From Bacteroidales bacterium (GTDB lineage: Bacteria; Bacteroidota; Bacteroidia; Bacteroidales; Lentimicrobiaceae): a stretch of DNA of 64,000 nt. The stretch spans positions 23,414-87,413 of the forward strand of contig JADJEQ010000026.1 of NCBI GenBank assembly GCA_016709025.1, given 5' to 3'. The position numbers and the translations under genes are program-made. Under the pieces are notes generated by a model. That model had not been told where the DNA came from and did no database searches. It saw only the letters and a list, made by a program, of their open reading frames with translations. Positions 7,993 to 16,522 of this stretch are shown here, one piece after another (within the stretch, counting starts at the first letter, position 1; each line of letters begins with the position of its first letter).

Positions 7993-9132
7993 ATGAACCG
8001 TCCCGGTACTATTCTGGTCATGTTTTTATTTTCTGTTTCCGTGCTTTTTGCACAGACTTCGGATACACTTCTGTTTTCGGGACAGGCTTCGGCATGGGCA
8101 AATGCTAATTTCGGTGAGGATGCAACCATCTGGACCGGAGCAAGATACCTGCCGCAGTTGAATTATTCACTTGAGCGACCTTCCGGAAAATTCGACTTCG
8201 AGGTTTCACTCAATGCTTATGGCAACCTGGGCTTCAGGCCGTATGATTCCTCTATCGTCGAAGGGCGGATCAAGCCTTACCGCCTGTGGCTGCGTTATTC
8301 AACCAGTCAACTGGAACTCCGGCTGGGCCTGCAAAAGATCAATTTCGGATCGGCCGCATTTATCAGGCCCCTGATGTGGTTCGACCAGGTTGACCCCCGC
8401 GATCCGCTGCAACTCACCGATGGGGTATGGGGAATGCTGGGACGCTATTATTTTCTGAACAACGCAAACCTCTGGCTGTGGGTGCTTTATCCATCGTCAG
8501 AACCTAAAACCTGGGAATTTGCAGGGACAAACATGCATTTTCCGGAGTTTGGCGGTCGCATTCAGTATCCTGTGCCAGGAGGGGAAATGGGCCTGTCGTA
8601 CCACCACAGGCAGACCGATACCCGCGGAAACAGCCTGGAAATCCCTGAAATTGATGCAGTGCCGGAGAACAGAATCGGCCTGGACGGAAAGTGGGATGTA
8701 GGTGTGGGACTCTGGTTCGAGGCATCCCAGACTTCCTTCTCGGAATCGTTAAATGCACTCACCCACCAGACCATGCTGGCTGTCGGCACAGATTATACCT
8801 TTGGTGCCGGCAACGGTCTGAATGTGGTTTTCGAACACCTTGTTTACGGCTCCGGAGAGGAAGCATTCCATTTTCCATCTGCCCTCAACTTCTCAGGAAT
8901 CTCGGTCACCTATCCGCTCAACATGTTCACCCATTTGAATGCCATCTTTTACTACGACTGGAGCAATAGGAATTCCTATAATTATCTGAGTTTCAAACGC
9001 CAGCTCAAACGCCTCGACCTTCACCTGATGGCTTACTGGAATCCGGAGAATGCACTGATGCCGAATCAGCCTTCGGAACGTAATTTATATACCGGTGCCG
9101 GTCTGCAATGCATGCTGGTATTCAGTCATTGA
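7993..9132 (+). CDS. Outer-membrane beta-barrel protein of the ABC export cluster
   Basis: A 379-residue protein with a signal peptide ending near FAQTSD (about residue 21) and then alternating hydrophobic/polar strands rich in aromatic residues (for example YRLWLRYS, LELRLGLQKI, NANLWLWVLYP). This is the pattern of an outer-membrane beta-barrel, with LGLQKINFG resembling the porin-like alginate/DUF1302-type proteins. It ends without a clear terminal phenylalanine motif. It follows the TetR gene by 12 bases and precedes the ATPase by 12 bases, so it is probably the outer-membrane part or client of this transporter. The exact family is not certain. Confidence 0.65.
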   Translation: MNRPGTILVMFLFSVSVLFAQTSDTLLFSGQASAWANANFGEDATIWTGARYLPQLNYSLERPSGKFDFEVSLNAYGNLGFRPYDSSIVEGRIKPYRLWLRYSTSQLELRLGLQKINFGSAAFIRPLMWFDQVDPRDPLQLTDGVWGMLGRYYFLNNANLWLWVLYPSSEPKTWEFAGTNMHFPEFGGRIQYPVPGGEMGLSYHHRQTDTRGNSLEIPEIDAVPENRIGLDGKWDVGVGLWFEASQTSFSESLNALTHQTMLAVGTDYTFGAGNGLNVVFEHLVYGSGEEAFHFPSALNFSGISVTYPLNMFTHLNAIFYYDWSNRNSYNYLSFKRQLKRLDLHLMAYWNPENALMPNQPSERNLYTGAGLQCMLVFSH

Positions 9133-9144
9133 TAACAATTTACG

Positions 9145-9870
9145 ATGAATCATAAAATGCCGGACCCAATGGAGATAAACACCATGATTACCATCAGGAA
9201 CCTTGAAAAGCGCTTTCCTGTGGGGAAAGATGAATTTATAGCCCTGCGCGATATTAACCTTGTTTTCGGCGCGGGTGAGTTTGCCGGGTTGATAGGCCCG
9301 AGCGGATCAGGAAAAACCACCCTGCTCAATATACTTGGATCCCTCGATGTACCGTCATCCGGCGAAGCCGTCGTTCTGGGCTATTCCATCGGCAATCTCA
9401 ATGCAAAGCAGGCTGCGAAGTTGCGGAAGGAAAAACTTGGTTTTATTTTTCAAAGCTACAACCTGCTGGCTGTGCATACCGTATTTGAGAACGTGGAGTT
9501 CCCGCTGCTGCTGCTCAATATTCCGAAAGACGAACGCAACAGGATGGTAATGGATGCCCTCGAATGGGTCGGGCTCACCGGTAAGGTCAGGTCAAAACCA
9601 CCTCAGCTTTCGGGCGGTGAATGTCAGCGCGTGGCCATTGCCAGGGCCATGGTTAAAAAGCCTTCGCTGGTGCTGGCCGACGAACCCACCGCCAACCTGG
9701 ATGCAGCCAATTCGCACCATATTCTTAAAACCATGGAAACCCTGAACCGGGAACTGAAAACCACCTTTATTTTCGCCACCCACGACGATAAGGTCATCAG
9801 CTACCTCCGGCGTAAGATATTTCTGCTCGACGGCCGTGTTGACAAAGACGAGGTAATTTCAGCCAGATAA
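9145..9870 (+). CDS. ABC transporter ATP-binding protein (LolD/MacB type)
   Basis: A 241-residue ATPase with every element of an active ABC subunit: Walker A GPSGSGKTT (51-59), Q-loop FIFQSYNLL (about 100-108), signature LSGGE (155-159) followed by CQRVAIARA, Walker B LVLADE (175-180) and switch histidine H213. Sequence and context place it in the LolD/MacB/FtsE group that works with FtsX-type permeases. The start at 9145 is the first ATG; M9 (9169) and M14 (9184) are also possible, because the domain begins at MITIRNLEKRF. It pairs with the two permeases downstream, 10 bases away. Confidence 0.92.
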   Translation: MNHKMPDPMEINTMITIRNLEKRFPVGKDEFIALRDINLVFGAGEFAGLIGPSGSGKTTLLNILGSLDVPSSGEAVVLGYSIGNLNAKQAAKLRKEKLGFIFQSYNLLAVHTVFENVEFPLLLLNIPKDERNRMVMDALEWVGLTGKVRSKPPQLSGGECQRVAIARAMVKKPSLVLADEPTANLDAANSHHILKTMETLNRELKTTFIFATHDDKVISYLRRKIFLLDGRVDKDEVISAR

Positions 9871-9880
9871 ACCCACAGCC

Positions 9881-11056
9881 ATGAAACTAGCATTTAAACT
9901 TGCCTACCGAAACCTGATAGGCGCCGGGCTCAGAACCTGGCTGAATGTGATTGTGCTCTCATTTTCGTTTGTGGTCATCATCTGGTTGAAAGGTGTTATG
10001 AGCGGATGGGATTACCAGGCCAAAACCGATATGACCAACTGGGAAATAGGTGGCGGGCAATATTGGCACAAAACCTACGATCCCTACGATCCGTTCACCT
10101 TAACCGACAGCCATGCCCCGATTCCTGCCGGTGTAACAGGCGAATTGAAAACCGGTGATCTGGAGCCACAACTTATAGTGCAGGGGACCATTTTTCCCGA
10201 TGGACGGATGATGCCCGTGATCGTCAGGGGAATCAATCCCGGACAGTCCATTCTGAAACTACCGACCCGCAAACTCGATACGATCACCGATGCGATACCG
10301 GCAATCATAGGCGGAATGATGGCCAAAACCAACCGGCTGTCTCCCGGCGATTATGTTACCCTTCGCTGGCGCAATGTAAAAGGTACCTTTGATGCTGCCG
10401 ACCTGGTAATTACCGGAATTTTTACCACCAATGTGCCTGCAGTCGATGCCGGACAAGTCTATCTGCCCCTGGTTAAGCTTCAGGAGATGATGATGCTACC
10501 GGGCGAAGCCACGATTCTCACTTTTCGTGACGAAGAGAAATCCAGGACCGGACTGAACGGATGGACCCTGAAAACCAAAAAGGAACTGACCCGCCAGGTG
10601 GATGAAGTAATCAAAACCAAATCGGCCGGTCAGTCAATACTCTATTTTATCCTGTTGTTGCTGGCCATGCTGGCTATTTTCGACACGCAGGTTCTTTCGA
10701 TATTCCGCAGGCAGAAGGAGATCGGCACATACATCGCCCTGGGCTATACCCGCCGTCAGGTGGTGGGACTTTTTACCGTTGAAGGGAGTATGCATGCGGT
10801 TTTAGCCGCGGTGGTATCAGCCGTGTATGGATTGCCGTTCCTCATCTGGCAGGCCAGGGTCGGATGGACCATGCCCATGGATACCAGCGAGTTCGGCATG
10901 GCCATCGCGCAAACCCTTTATCCCGTGTACAGTGTGGGATTGGTTATTTCGACCCTGCTGATCGTGATGTTAACAACTGCGGTGGTAAGTTATCTGCCAT
11001 CGCGCAGAATAGCAAAGATGAATCCAACCGATGCTTTAAGGGGGAAACTGCAATGA
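9881..11056 (+). CDS. FtsX/MacB-type ABC permease 1
   Basis: A 391-residue inner-membrane protein with one N-terminal membrane helix (about 20-40), a periplasmic domain of about 230 residues, and three C-terminal helices (about 255-275, 305-330, 350-375) separated by the coupling region FRRQKEIGTYIALGYTRRQV. This is the four-helix layout of FtsX, MacB and LolC/E permeases. Its ATG is 10 bases after the ATPase gene, and its stop codon overlaps the next start (ATGA at 11053-11056), so the two permeases are translationally coupled. Two different permeases with one ATPase suggests a LolCDE-like heterodimer acting on lipoproteins or another hydrophobic envelope molecule. Confidence 0.88.
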   Translation: MKLAFKLAYRNLIGAGLRTWLNVIVLSFSFVVIIWLKGVMSGWDYQAKTDMTNWEIGGGQYWHKTYDPYDPFTLTDSHAPIPAGVTGELKTGDLEPQLIVQGTIFPDGRMMPVIVRGINPGQSILKLPTRKLDTITDAIPAIIGGMMAKTNRLSPGDYVTLRWRNVKGTFDAADLVITGIFTTNVPAVDAGQVYLPLVKLQEMMMLPGEATILTFRDEEKSRTGLNGWTLKTKKELTRQVDEVIKTKSAGQSILYFILLLLAMLAIFDTQVLSIFRRQKEIGTYIALGYTRRQVVGLFTVEGSMHAVLAAVVSAVYGLPFLIWQARVGWTMPMDTSEFGMAIAQTLYPVYSVGLVISTLLIVMLTTAVVSYLPSRRIAKMNPTDALRGKLQ

Positions 11057-12327
11057 TAAAATTTCTGATAAAAGGGCTTATCCGCGATAAAAGCCGGAGC
11101 CGGCTTCCCATCATTGTGGTAACCATCGGGGTTGCACTTACGGTGCTGATGCATGCCTACATAACCGGGTTTATGGGCGACACCGTCGAGATGAATGCTA
11201 AGTTTACGAACGGCCATGTTAAGGTTATGACAAGTGCCTATGCAGAAAACATGAGCCAGCTGCCCAACGACCTGGCCCTGCTCGAAGCCGGAAAACACCT
11301 GGAAGAACTTCGCAGAAGGTATCCCGACTTTGAATGGACAGCCCGCATTCAGTTCGGCGGGCTGGTCGACGTTCCCGACAGCATCGGGGAAACCAGGTCG
11401 CAGGGCCCCGCCATCGGGATTGGGGTTGATCTGCTTTCGGCAAATACCGGCGAACCCGAACGCCTGAACCTGAAGAAGTCGCTGGTAAAAGGAAATCTGC
11501 CGGTCAGACCGGGCGAAATACTGCTGAGCGATGCTTTTGCCACCAAACTGCAGGTTGTCCCGGGCGACCGGATTACCCTGATCGGATCAACCATGAACGG
11601 CAGCATGGCGATGCATAATTTTGTGGTAAGCGGTACCGTTTCATTCGGGATTGAACTGCTCGACCGCGGAACCCTGGTGGCTGATGTGGAAGATGTACGT
11701 CTGGCGCTTGATATGCCCGATGCAGCCGGTGAGCTTCTCGGTTACTCGGCGGGTGGATTCTACGACGACGATCATACGCTTGCTATGGCTGACGATTTCA
11801 ATGCCTCATATAAGGATTCTGATGATGCGTATGCTCCGGTAATGAAAGGCCTGAGCCAGCAGGGAAATATGGGCATGTACGTGCAGATGTCGAAAGTCTG
11901 GTCGGCCTACATCTCCCTGGTTTTCGTCTTTGCCATGTCGCTGGTTTTATGGAATGCCGGCTTATTGGGAGGACTTCGCCGGTATGGAGAAATCGGCATA
12001 CGCCTGGCCATGGGCGAAGAAAAAGGCCATGTTTACCGGACCATGATTTATGAATCCGTTTTTATCGGTCTGGCCGGATCGCTCACAGGAACCGCACTGG
12101 GCCTGTTTTTCGCATGGCTGATTCAAACCTACGGAATCGATATCTCCGGCATGATGAAAGGCGCTTCGGTGATGATGCCAACCACCATCCGGGCAAGAAT
12201 CACACCGATGGATTTTTATCTGGGATTTATCCCGGGTCTGATCTCCACCGTAACCGGCACAATGCTTTCGGGCATAGGTATTTATAAACGGCAGACTGCT
12301 ATGCTTTTCAAAGAACTGGAAGCGTGA
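11053..12327 (+). CDS. FtsX/MacB-type ABC permease 2
   Basis: A 424-residue permease. The start at 11053 is set by the 4-base ATGA overlap with the preceding gene; in-frame ATGs upstream lie inside that gene. It has an N-terminal helix (residues about 16-40, after IKFLIKGLIRDKSRSRLP), a large periplasmic domain, and three C-terminal helices with the coupling motif LRRYGEIGIRLAMGEEKG. It differs clearly from permease 1, so the transporter is likely a heterodimer. The ATPase, two permeases and the LolA-like protein 650 bases downstream make an envelope lipid or lipoprotein export role the best inference. The normal lolCDE of the organism may lie elsewhere. Confidence 0.88.
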   Translation: MIKFLIKGLIRDKSRSRLPIIVVTIGVALTVLMHAYITGFMGDTVEMNAKFTNGHVKVMTSAYAENMSQLPNDLALLEAGKHLEELRRRYPDFEWTARIQFGGLVDVPDSIGETRSQGPAIGIGVDLLSANTGEPERLNLKKSLVKGNLPVRPGEILLSDAFATKLQVVPGDRITLIGSTMNGSMAMHNFVVSGTVSFGIELLDRGTLVADVEDVRLALDMPDAAGELLGYSAGGFYDDDHTLAMADDFNASYKDSDDAYAPVMKGLSQQGNMGMYVQMSKVWSAYISLVFVFAMSLVLWNAGLLGGLRRYGEIGIRLAMGEEKGHVYRTMIYESVFIGLAGSLTGTALGLFFAWLIQTYGIDISGMMKGASVMMPTTIRARITPMDFYLGFIPGLISTVTGTMLSGIGIYKRQTAMLFKELEA

Positions 12328-12978
12328 AGCGGTTAAAAAAAAGTGAAAAGTGAAAAGTGAAAAGCTTGACCGACCGACTATAGTTACCTTAAAATGAGTT
12401 TTGTCGGTCAGGCGGGTAAAAATTCGATTTGAGTGTTCATTACTTCGTTAATATTTTATAAACACATGATTTGCAGAGTATTGGGTGTCGGATGAATAAT
12501 TTTCAGCACACAGATAATCAAGACTTTGCGTCCTTGCGTCTTTGCGTGATTCTTAAAATAAGGGGCCTTTTGGGGTGGGAACTTTCTTTTTTTTCGGGGC
12601 GCCCTTGTCCCCTGGCCTTTTTATGTTAAGGGTTTTTCGGATCAAGGTTTTAAAAAAAAATTAACTCTTTTGAATAATAAAAAAATAAAAATAAAAAACC
12701 AATTTTTTTCTTTTTTCTCTCTGGGCCCCCCGTCGCCACCCCTGTTAATTTTTTTTTTTTTTTTTTTGGTTAAATTTTGAAAAGAGAAGGTGATAAATTA
12801 AGGATTTTTTCGCACAATTTTCTCCCATAATCCTTTAATACATTTTTTTTAAAAAACGAAAAAACAAAGAAAAAAAAAAAAAAAAAAAAAATGATCCCCG
12901 CGTCCTTGCGTCCTTGCGTGATTCTTAAAATTAACGGACTATTGGCATAAGTAACATACATTTAACCACCTGAACCCA
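12328..12978. repeat. 651-base gap: heptad/octad repeats around a low-complexity homopolymer block
   Basis: Right after the permease stop there are three GTGAAAA heptads (12343-12363), then an 8-bp inverted repeat (TGACCGAC at 12367-12374 with GTCGGTCA at 12403-12410). An octad array at 12522-12553 (GTCCTTGC, GTCTTTGC, GTGATTCT) recurs at 12902-12925, both copies followed by TAAAAT. Between the two copies is a strange block with a T20-class run near 12750, an A-run of more than 20 near 12870 and short runs of G and C. It codes for nothing plausible and may be an assembly artefact or a true low-complexity insert. The gap separates the LolA-like gene from the rest of the cluster. Confidence 0.7.
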
Positions 12979-13710
12979 ATGAAAACAAGACTGACGCTGA
13001 TTTTATCAATTTGTATCCTGCAGGCGTTTTCACAGGATGCCACCACGATTCTTGAGAAAGTAGATGCCAACATGTCGTCGAGAAACCGGATTTTTGAATC
13101 CAGTATGACCATTCTGGGTAAGCGGGGCAGCCGGACAATCGTTTCGAAAAGTTATGCCGAAGGCACAAAGCAATCCTTCACGGAGTATCTTTCACCGGCT
13201 TCGGAAAAAGGCACCAAAATGCTGAAGCTCGACAAACAGCTTTGGATATATTCTCCTTCAACCGACCGTACCATTCAGATCTCCGGCCATATGCTGAAGC
13301 AATCGGTTATGGGCAGCGACCTTTCTTACGAAGACATGATGGACGACCGGAAACTGACGGCGGTGTACAATGCAAAGATCACCGGCGAAGAAATGCTGGG
13401 CGACCGCAAAACCATCGTGCTCGAACTCACTGCCAAAGTTGAAGATGCCGCTTATTACGCTCAGAAAATATGGGTGGATGCCGTAAGGTTTGTCCCTTTA
13501 AAGCAGGAGCTCTTTGCCAAAGGGGGTAAACTGCTGAAACGGATGGAGATGAAGGATATCCGGCAGATTCAGGGACGCTGGTTTCCGGCCACCATTGTTT
13601 ACAAGGATATGCTGAAGCAGGGTGAAGGCACCGAATTCCGGATGACATCCATAAAATTTGACCAGGAAATACCGGACTATATTTTTACAAAGGCTGCGTT
13701 GAAGAAGTAA
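12979..13710 (+). CDS. LolA-like outer-membrane lipoprotein-sorting protein
   Basis: A 243-residue secreted protein: signal peptide at about 1-19 (MKTRLTLILSICILQAFSQ), then a domain that I recognise as the LolA-like outer membrane lipoprotein-sorting family (the type with LWIYSPSTDRTIQISGHML and a DLSYEDMM motif at about residue 115). LolA and LolB fold as an open beta-barrel that carries lipid-modified cargo across the periplasm. Genes of this family often sit beside ABC or MMPL exporters. Here it is downstream of the ATPase and both permeases, on the same strand, so I infer a periplasmic carrier for that transporter. The 650-base gap may mean it has its own promoter. It is closed by a terminator hairpin. 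Confidence 0.75.
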   Translation: MKTRLTLILSICILQAFSQDATTILEKVDANMSSRNRIFESSMTILGKRGSRTIVSKSYAEGTKQSFTEYLSPASEKGTKMLKLDKQLWIYSPSTDRTIQISGHMLKQSVMGSDLSYEDMMDDRKLTAVYNAKITGEEMLGDRKTIVLELTAKVEDAAYYAQKIWVDAVRFVPLKQELFAKGGKLLKRMEMKDIRQIQGRWFPATIVYKDMLKQGEGTEFRMTSIKFDQEIPDYIFTKAALKK

Positions 13711-13721
13711 TTGATGAATAG

Positions 13722-13741
13722 ACCCGTCCTTTAGGGCGGGT
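13722..13741. terminator. Bidirectional terminator hairpin between convergent genes
   Basis: ACCCGTCC (13722-13729) pairs with GGGCGGGT (13734-13741) over 8 bp with one G-U pair and a TTTA loop. It lies between the LolA-like gene (+) and the helical protein gene (-). AT-rich sequence flanks the hairpin on its right side, but there is no long T-run. Confidence 0.6.
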
Positions 13742-13780
13742 ATAATAAAATTTAAACAGACTCTCAGGTTTTCAGGCTTT

Positions 13781-15325
13781 TTATTGCCGGGCCTGGTTTT
13801 CATGGATGATTTCAATGCGATTATGTAAAACCTCCGACAGGGGTACCTGTTTAATCAGCGATTCAACCCAGGCCGTAAAATCGAAGATCCTCAGCACCTG
13901 TTGTTCAAACACATCGTGCTGTATGTCGTCAAATTCTTTGTGAACCTTCTCCCAGAGTTCCTGACGCCTGCTTTTTACAGCCGGCAGTTTCTTCAGCAGA
14001 AACCGGAGCAAAAACCGCTCAATCTTATAGCCTTTTTCGGTTACCGATAAATCGCGTTTGATCGACCTGATTTCATACCTGATCAGGTCAAAATCACCTA
14101 ACTGGTACAGGATCATCAGGTTAACGAGCCGGATAGTTCTGTAAAGGGGAAGGTAATAATAGGTTTTCCCGCGGATAATGATCTGGCTCAGGAATTTGTG
14201 GGCCTTCTGATAGGATGAATTTCCGAAATGGATCAGTGAAGTATATAAACACAACTCCGCCTGACGGGCCCTGCTCAGTGAAAACAGCTTTTCATAAAGT
14301 TTTTCGTTGTAATTGTCCATCAACAGGGCTGCTGCTGAAAAGTTTCCATGATCAATCAGTGGAAACAATTCGTACAAATAGATGATACAGGTAAGGTTGG
14401 TCCTGAAATCGACCGATTGCGTTGACAGCTTCTTCAGCTGGTCGATAAAGTAAACCATTCCCTCGTAATTGTGGATGCTTCTCAGACTTTCAAGCACCCC
14501 TTCAACCGTCAGCAGATAATAAACCGGGGGTGCATTCCAAAGGTGCTTATTGGCTTCGAAAAGGTTGTTGAGCTCATAATACGAACGCAGGGCCGATTTG
14601 TAATCGCCCACACTGATCAGATAATTGGATTGAAAGAGCTGGTGGAGTTTGCTGATTTCAAAGTTTTCGGGAGCAAAGGAGGCCACAATGCTTAGTTCAC
14701 TAAACACCAAATCGTTGAGCTCGTTTTTCTGCTTTTGTGATCGGGCATAGCCTTTGTACACCACCCGGTGTTTCAGAATTTCGTACAACGATGATTGTTC
14801 GTTTACCTTTCGCAGGTATTTCAGCGATTCGGTGATGTTGAACTGCTTTTTTAACAATTCTTTTTCGCTGAGATTCGGGAAATTCAGCGCCATCTGGTAC
14901 TCAATCTCCAGCCTGCCGGCCAGCAGCATTGCATAGTAGTTTTCATATTTTTCCGCCTGCAGAATCACGTAATGAAGCAACTCAAAGCATTCGTCATACA
15001 ATGATTTCTCAAAAAGTATCTTCGCTTTCAGGATTTTATTGAACAGTGAAAAAAAACTGTCCTGTTCTTTTCTGAGTTCCAGCATGGTATCGAGCAGAAT
15101 CTCAAGCAGATACTTTACAGTTGTTTCAAAGGTTACCGATGGGCGTTCATTCAGAAAAGCCGCTTTCAGTTCCGAAGGTGCCTGGTCGGGTCCCTGCTCT
15201 ATGATGTTGTATAGTACCATATAATCAGGGGCTGATTTCTTTCGCAACGATTTGATGCGGAATGCTTTCTTTTCCGCAATGGTCATGGAATGGATCAACT
15301 GAACGAGCGACTGGAATTTAGTCAT
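13781..15325 (-). CDS. Conserved Bacteroidota helical (TPR-like) protein of unknown function
   Basis: A 514-residue protein with no signal peptide or membrane helix. The N-terminus (MTKFQSLVQLIHSMTIAEKKAFRIKS) matches a family I have seen repeatedly in Bacteroidota: a LIxSLxxAEKxxFK start followed by several hundred residues of alpha-helical hairpins resembling tetratricopeptide or Rgg/PlcR-like repeats. No catalytic motif is visible. It is divergent from the ribokinase gene, with a 265-base shared upstream region, so a regulatory link to the ribose-type locus is possible but unproven. I do not assign a function. Confidence 0.6.
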   Translation of the reverse strand: MTKFQSLVQLIHSMTIAEKKAFRIKSLRKKSAPDYMVLYNIIEQGPDQAPSELKAAFLNERPSVTFETTVKYLLEILLDTMLELRKEQDSFFSLFNKILKAKILFEKSLYDECFELLHYVILQAEKYENYYAMLLAGRLEIEYQMALNFPNLSEKELLKKQFNITESLKYLRKVNEQSSLYEILKHRVVYKGYARSQKQKNELNDLVFSELSIVASFAPENFEISKLHQLFQSNYLISVGDYKSALRSYYELNNLFEANKHLWNAPPVYYLLTVEGVLESLRSIHNYEGMVYFIDQLKKLSTQSVDFRTNLTCIIYLYELFPLIDHGNFSAAALLMDNYNEKLYEKLFSLSRARQAELCLYTSLIHFGNSSYQKAHKFLSQIIIRGKTYYYLPLYRTIRLVNLMILYQLGDFDLIRYEIRSIKRDLSVTEKGYKIERFLLRFLLKKLPAVKSRRQELWEKVHKEFDDIQHDVFEQQVLRIFDFTAWVESLIKQVPLSEVLHNRIEIIHENQARQ

Positions 15326-15558
15326 AGAGCTGTTTTTAAGAACCGGAATGCTTATTTAATACCTGAAACGGCCTCAGATTTAACAAATTTTTAATACAAA
15401 AATAATTAAAATTACTGATAATGGTAACTATTTATCATCTTCTGATAAACTTAAAGTGCTTTAAATAAATTAAATAACACATTTTCAGGGGTCTGATATA
15501 TTAAATTATAATTACTGTTATCTGTGTATTATTGATTTTTTTCGAATGTTGGAATGAA

Positions 15559-15566
15559 TAGATTTG
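15559..15566 (+). promoter_or_regulatory. -7 promoter element upstream of the ribokinase-led operon
   Basis: TAGATTTG is a perfect TAnnTTTG match, 25 bases before the ATG at 15591. A -33 TTTG at ideal spacing is not clear. The rest of the 15326-15590 gap is AT-rich without other obvious sites. Confidence 0.45.
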
Positions 15567-15590
15567 CTTCCGAAACCAAACAGTAAATTC

Positions 15591-16505
15591 ATGGATAGAA
15601 AGAACATCGTTGTAGTAGGAAGTTGCAATACCGATATGGTAATTAAGGCTGACAGGTTGCCGATTCCGGGCGAAACAATTCTCGGCGGAACCTTTTTTAT
15701 GAATCCGGGAGGCAAAGGGGCCAACCAGGCTGTCGCCGCTGCGCGTATGGGTGGGATGGTAACCCTGGTTTCGAAAACCGGCAACGACGTATTCGGAAAG
15801 CAATCCATGATGCTTTACAATACCGAAGACATTAAAACGGATTTTATTTTTTCTGATCCGAACAACCCTTCCGGAGTTGCGTTGATTACCGTTGACTCGT
15901 TCGGCGAAAACTGCATAGTGGTGGCTTCGGGTGCCAATGCTTCCCTTTGCCCGGCCGATATCGACAAAGCCAGGACAGCAATTGAGGCTGCCGACCTGGT
16001 GCTGATGCAGCTCGAAATCCCGATCGATACCGTGGAGTATGTGGCTGAAATGGCGACCAAAAGAGGGATCAAAGTGATTCTGAATCCCGCTCCGGCAAGG
16101 GCCTTGTCAGATAAATTGCTAAAAAACCTCTACATCATCATCCCGAATAAAAGTGAAGCAGAAATCCTTTCGGGAATAAAAGTTACCGATCAGGATTCTG
16201 CCCGCCAGGCTGCTGATATCATCAGCGCCAAGGGCGTGGATATTGTGGTAATTACTTTGGGTTCCCAGGGTGCCCTGATCAAGGAACACAACAATTATCA
16301 TTTTGTGGATGCCGTGAAGGTAGATGCCGTTGATACCACTGCCGCAGGCGATGTTTTCTGTGGCTCGGTTTGTGTCGGACTCTCCGAAGGCAAGTCAATC
16401 CTTGAATCAGTTGAGATGGCTGCCCGTGCATCGGCCATTACCGTTACCCGCATGGGGGCACAGTCATCCATTCCCCGCCGCTCCGAATTGTTGTCACTTG
16501 ATTAG
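15591..16505 (+). CDS. rbsK: Ribokinase
   Basis: A 304-residue PfkB-family sugar kinase that phosphorylates ribose to ribose 5-phosphate. The start is the ATG at 15591, giving MDRKNIVVVGSCNTDMV; an upstream TTG at 15564 lies in the -7 element. Diagnostic motifs are GSCNTDMV (10-17), GGKGANQAVAAARMGG (40-55), NPAPAR and the anion-hole/catalytic motif DTTAAGD (248-254, with D254 as the base). These fit ribokinase better than fructokinase or adenosine kinase. It is the first gene of a co-directional run with SusC, SusD and ADP-ribosylglycohydrolases, so it likely traps ribose released from nucleosides or ADP-ribose-type substrates. Confidence 0.9.
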   Translation: MDRKNIVVVGSCNTDMVIKADRLPIPGETILGGTFFMNPGGKGANQAVAAARMGGMVTLVSKTGNDVFGKQSMMLYNTEDIKTDFIFSDPNNPSGVALITVDSFGENCIVVASGANASLCPADIDKARTAIEAADLVLMQLEIPIDTVEYVAEMATKRGIKVILNPAPARALSDKLLKNLYIIIPNKSEAEILSGIKVTDQDSARQAADIISAKGVDIVVITLGSQGALIKEHNNYHFVDAVKVDAVDTTAAGDVFCGSVCVGLSEGKSILESVEMAARASAITVTRMGAQSSIPRRSELLSLD

Positions 16506-16522
16506 TCAAAAAAATACCTGTT

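Noticed and set aside
10864..11052. Upstream-extended start for permease 2
   Set aside because: The extra residues lie inside permease 1 in another frame; the ATGA overlap at 11053 gives the natural start.
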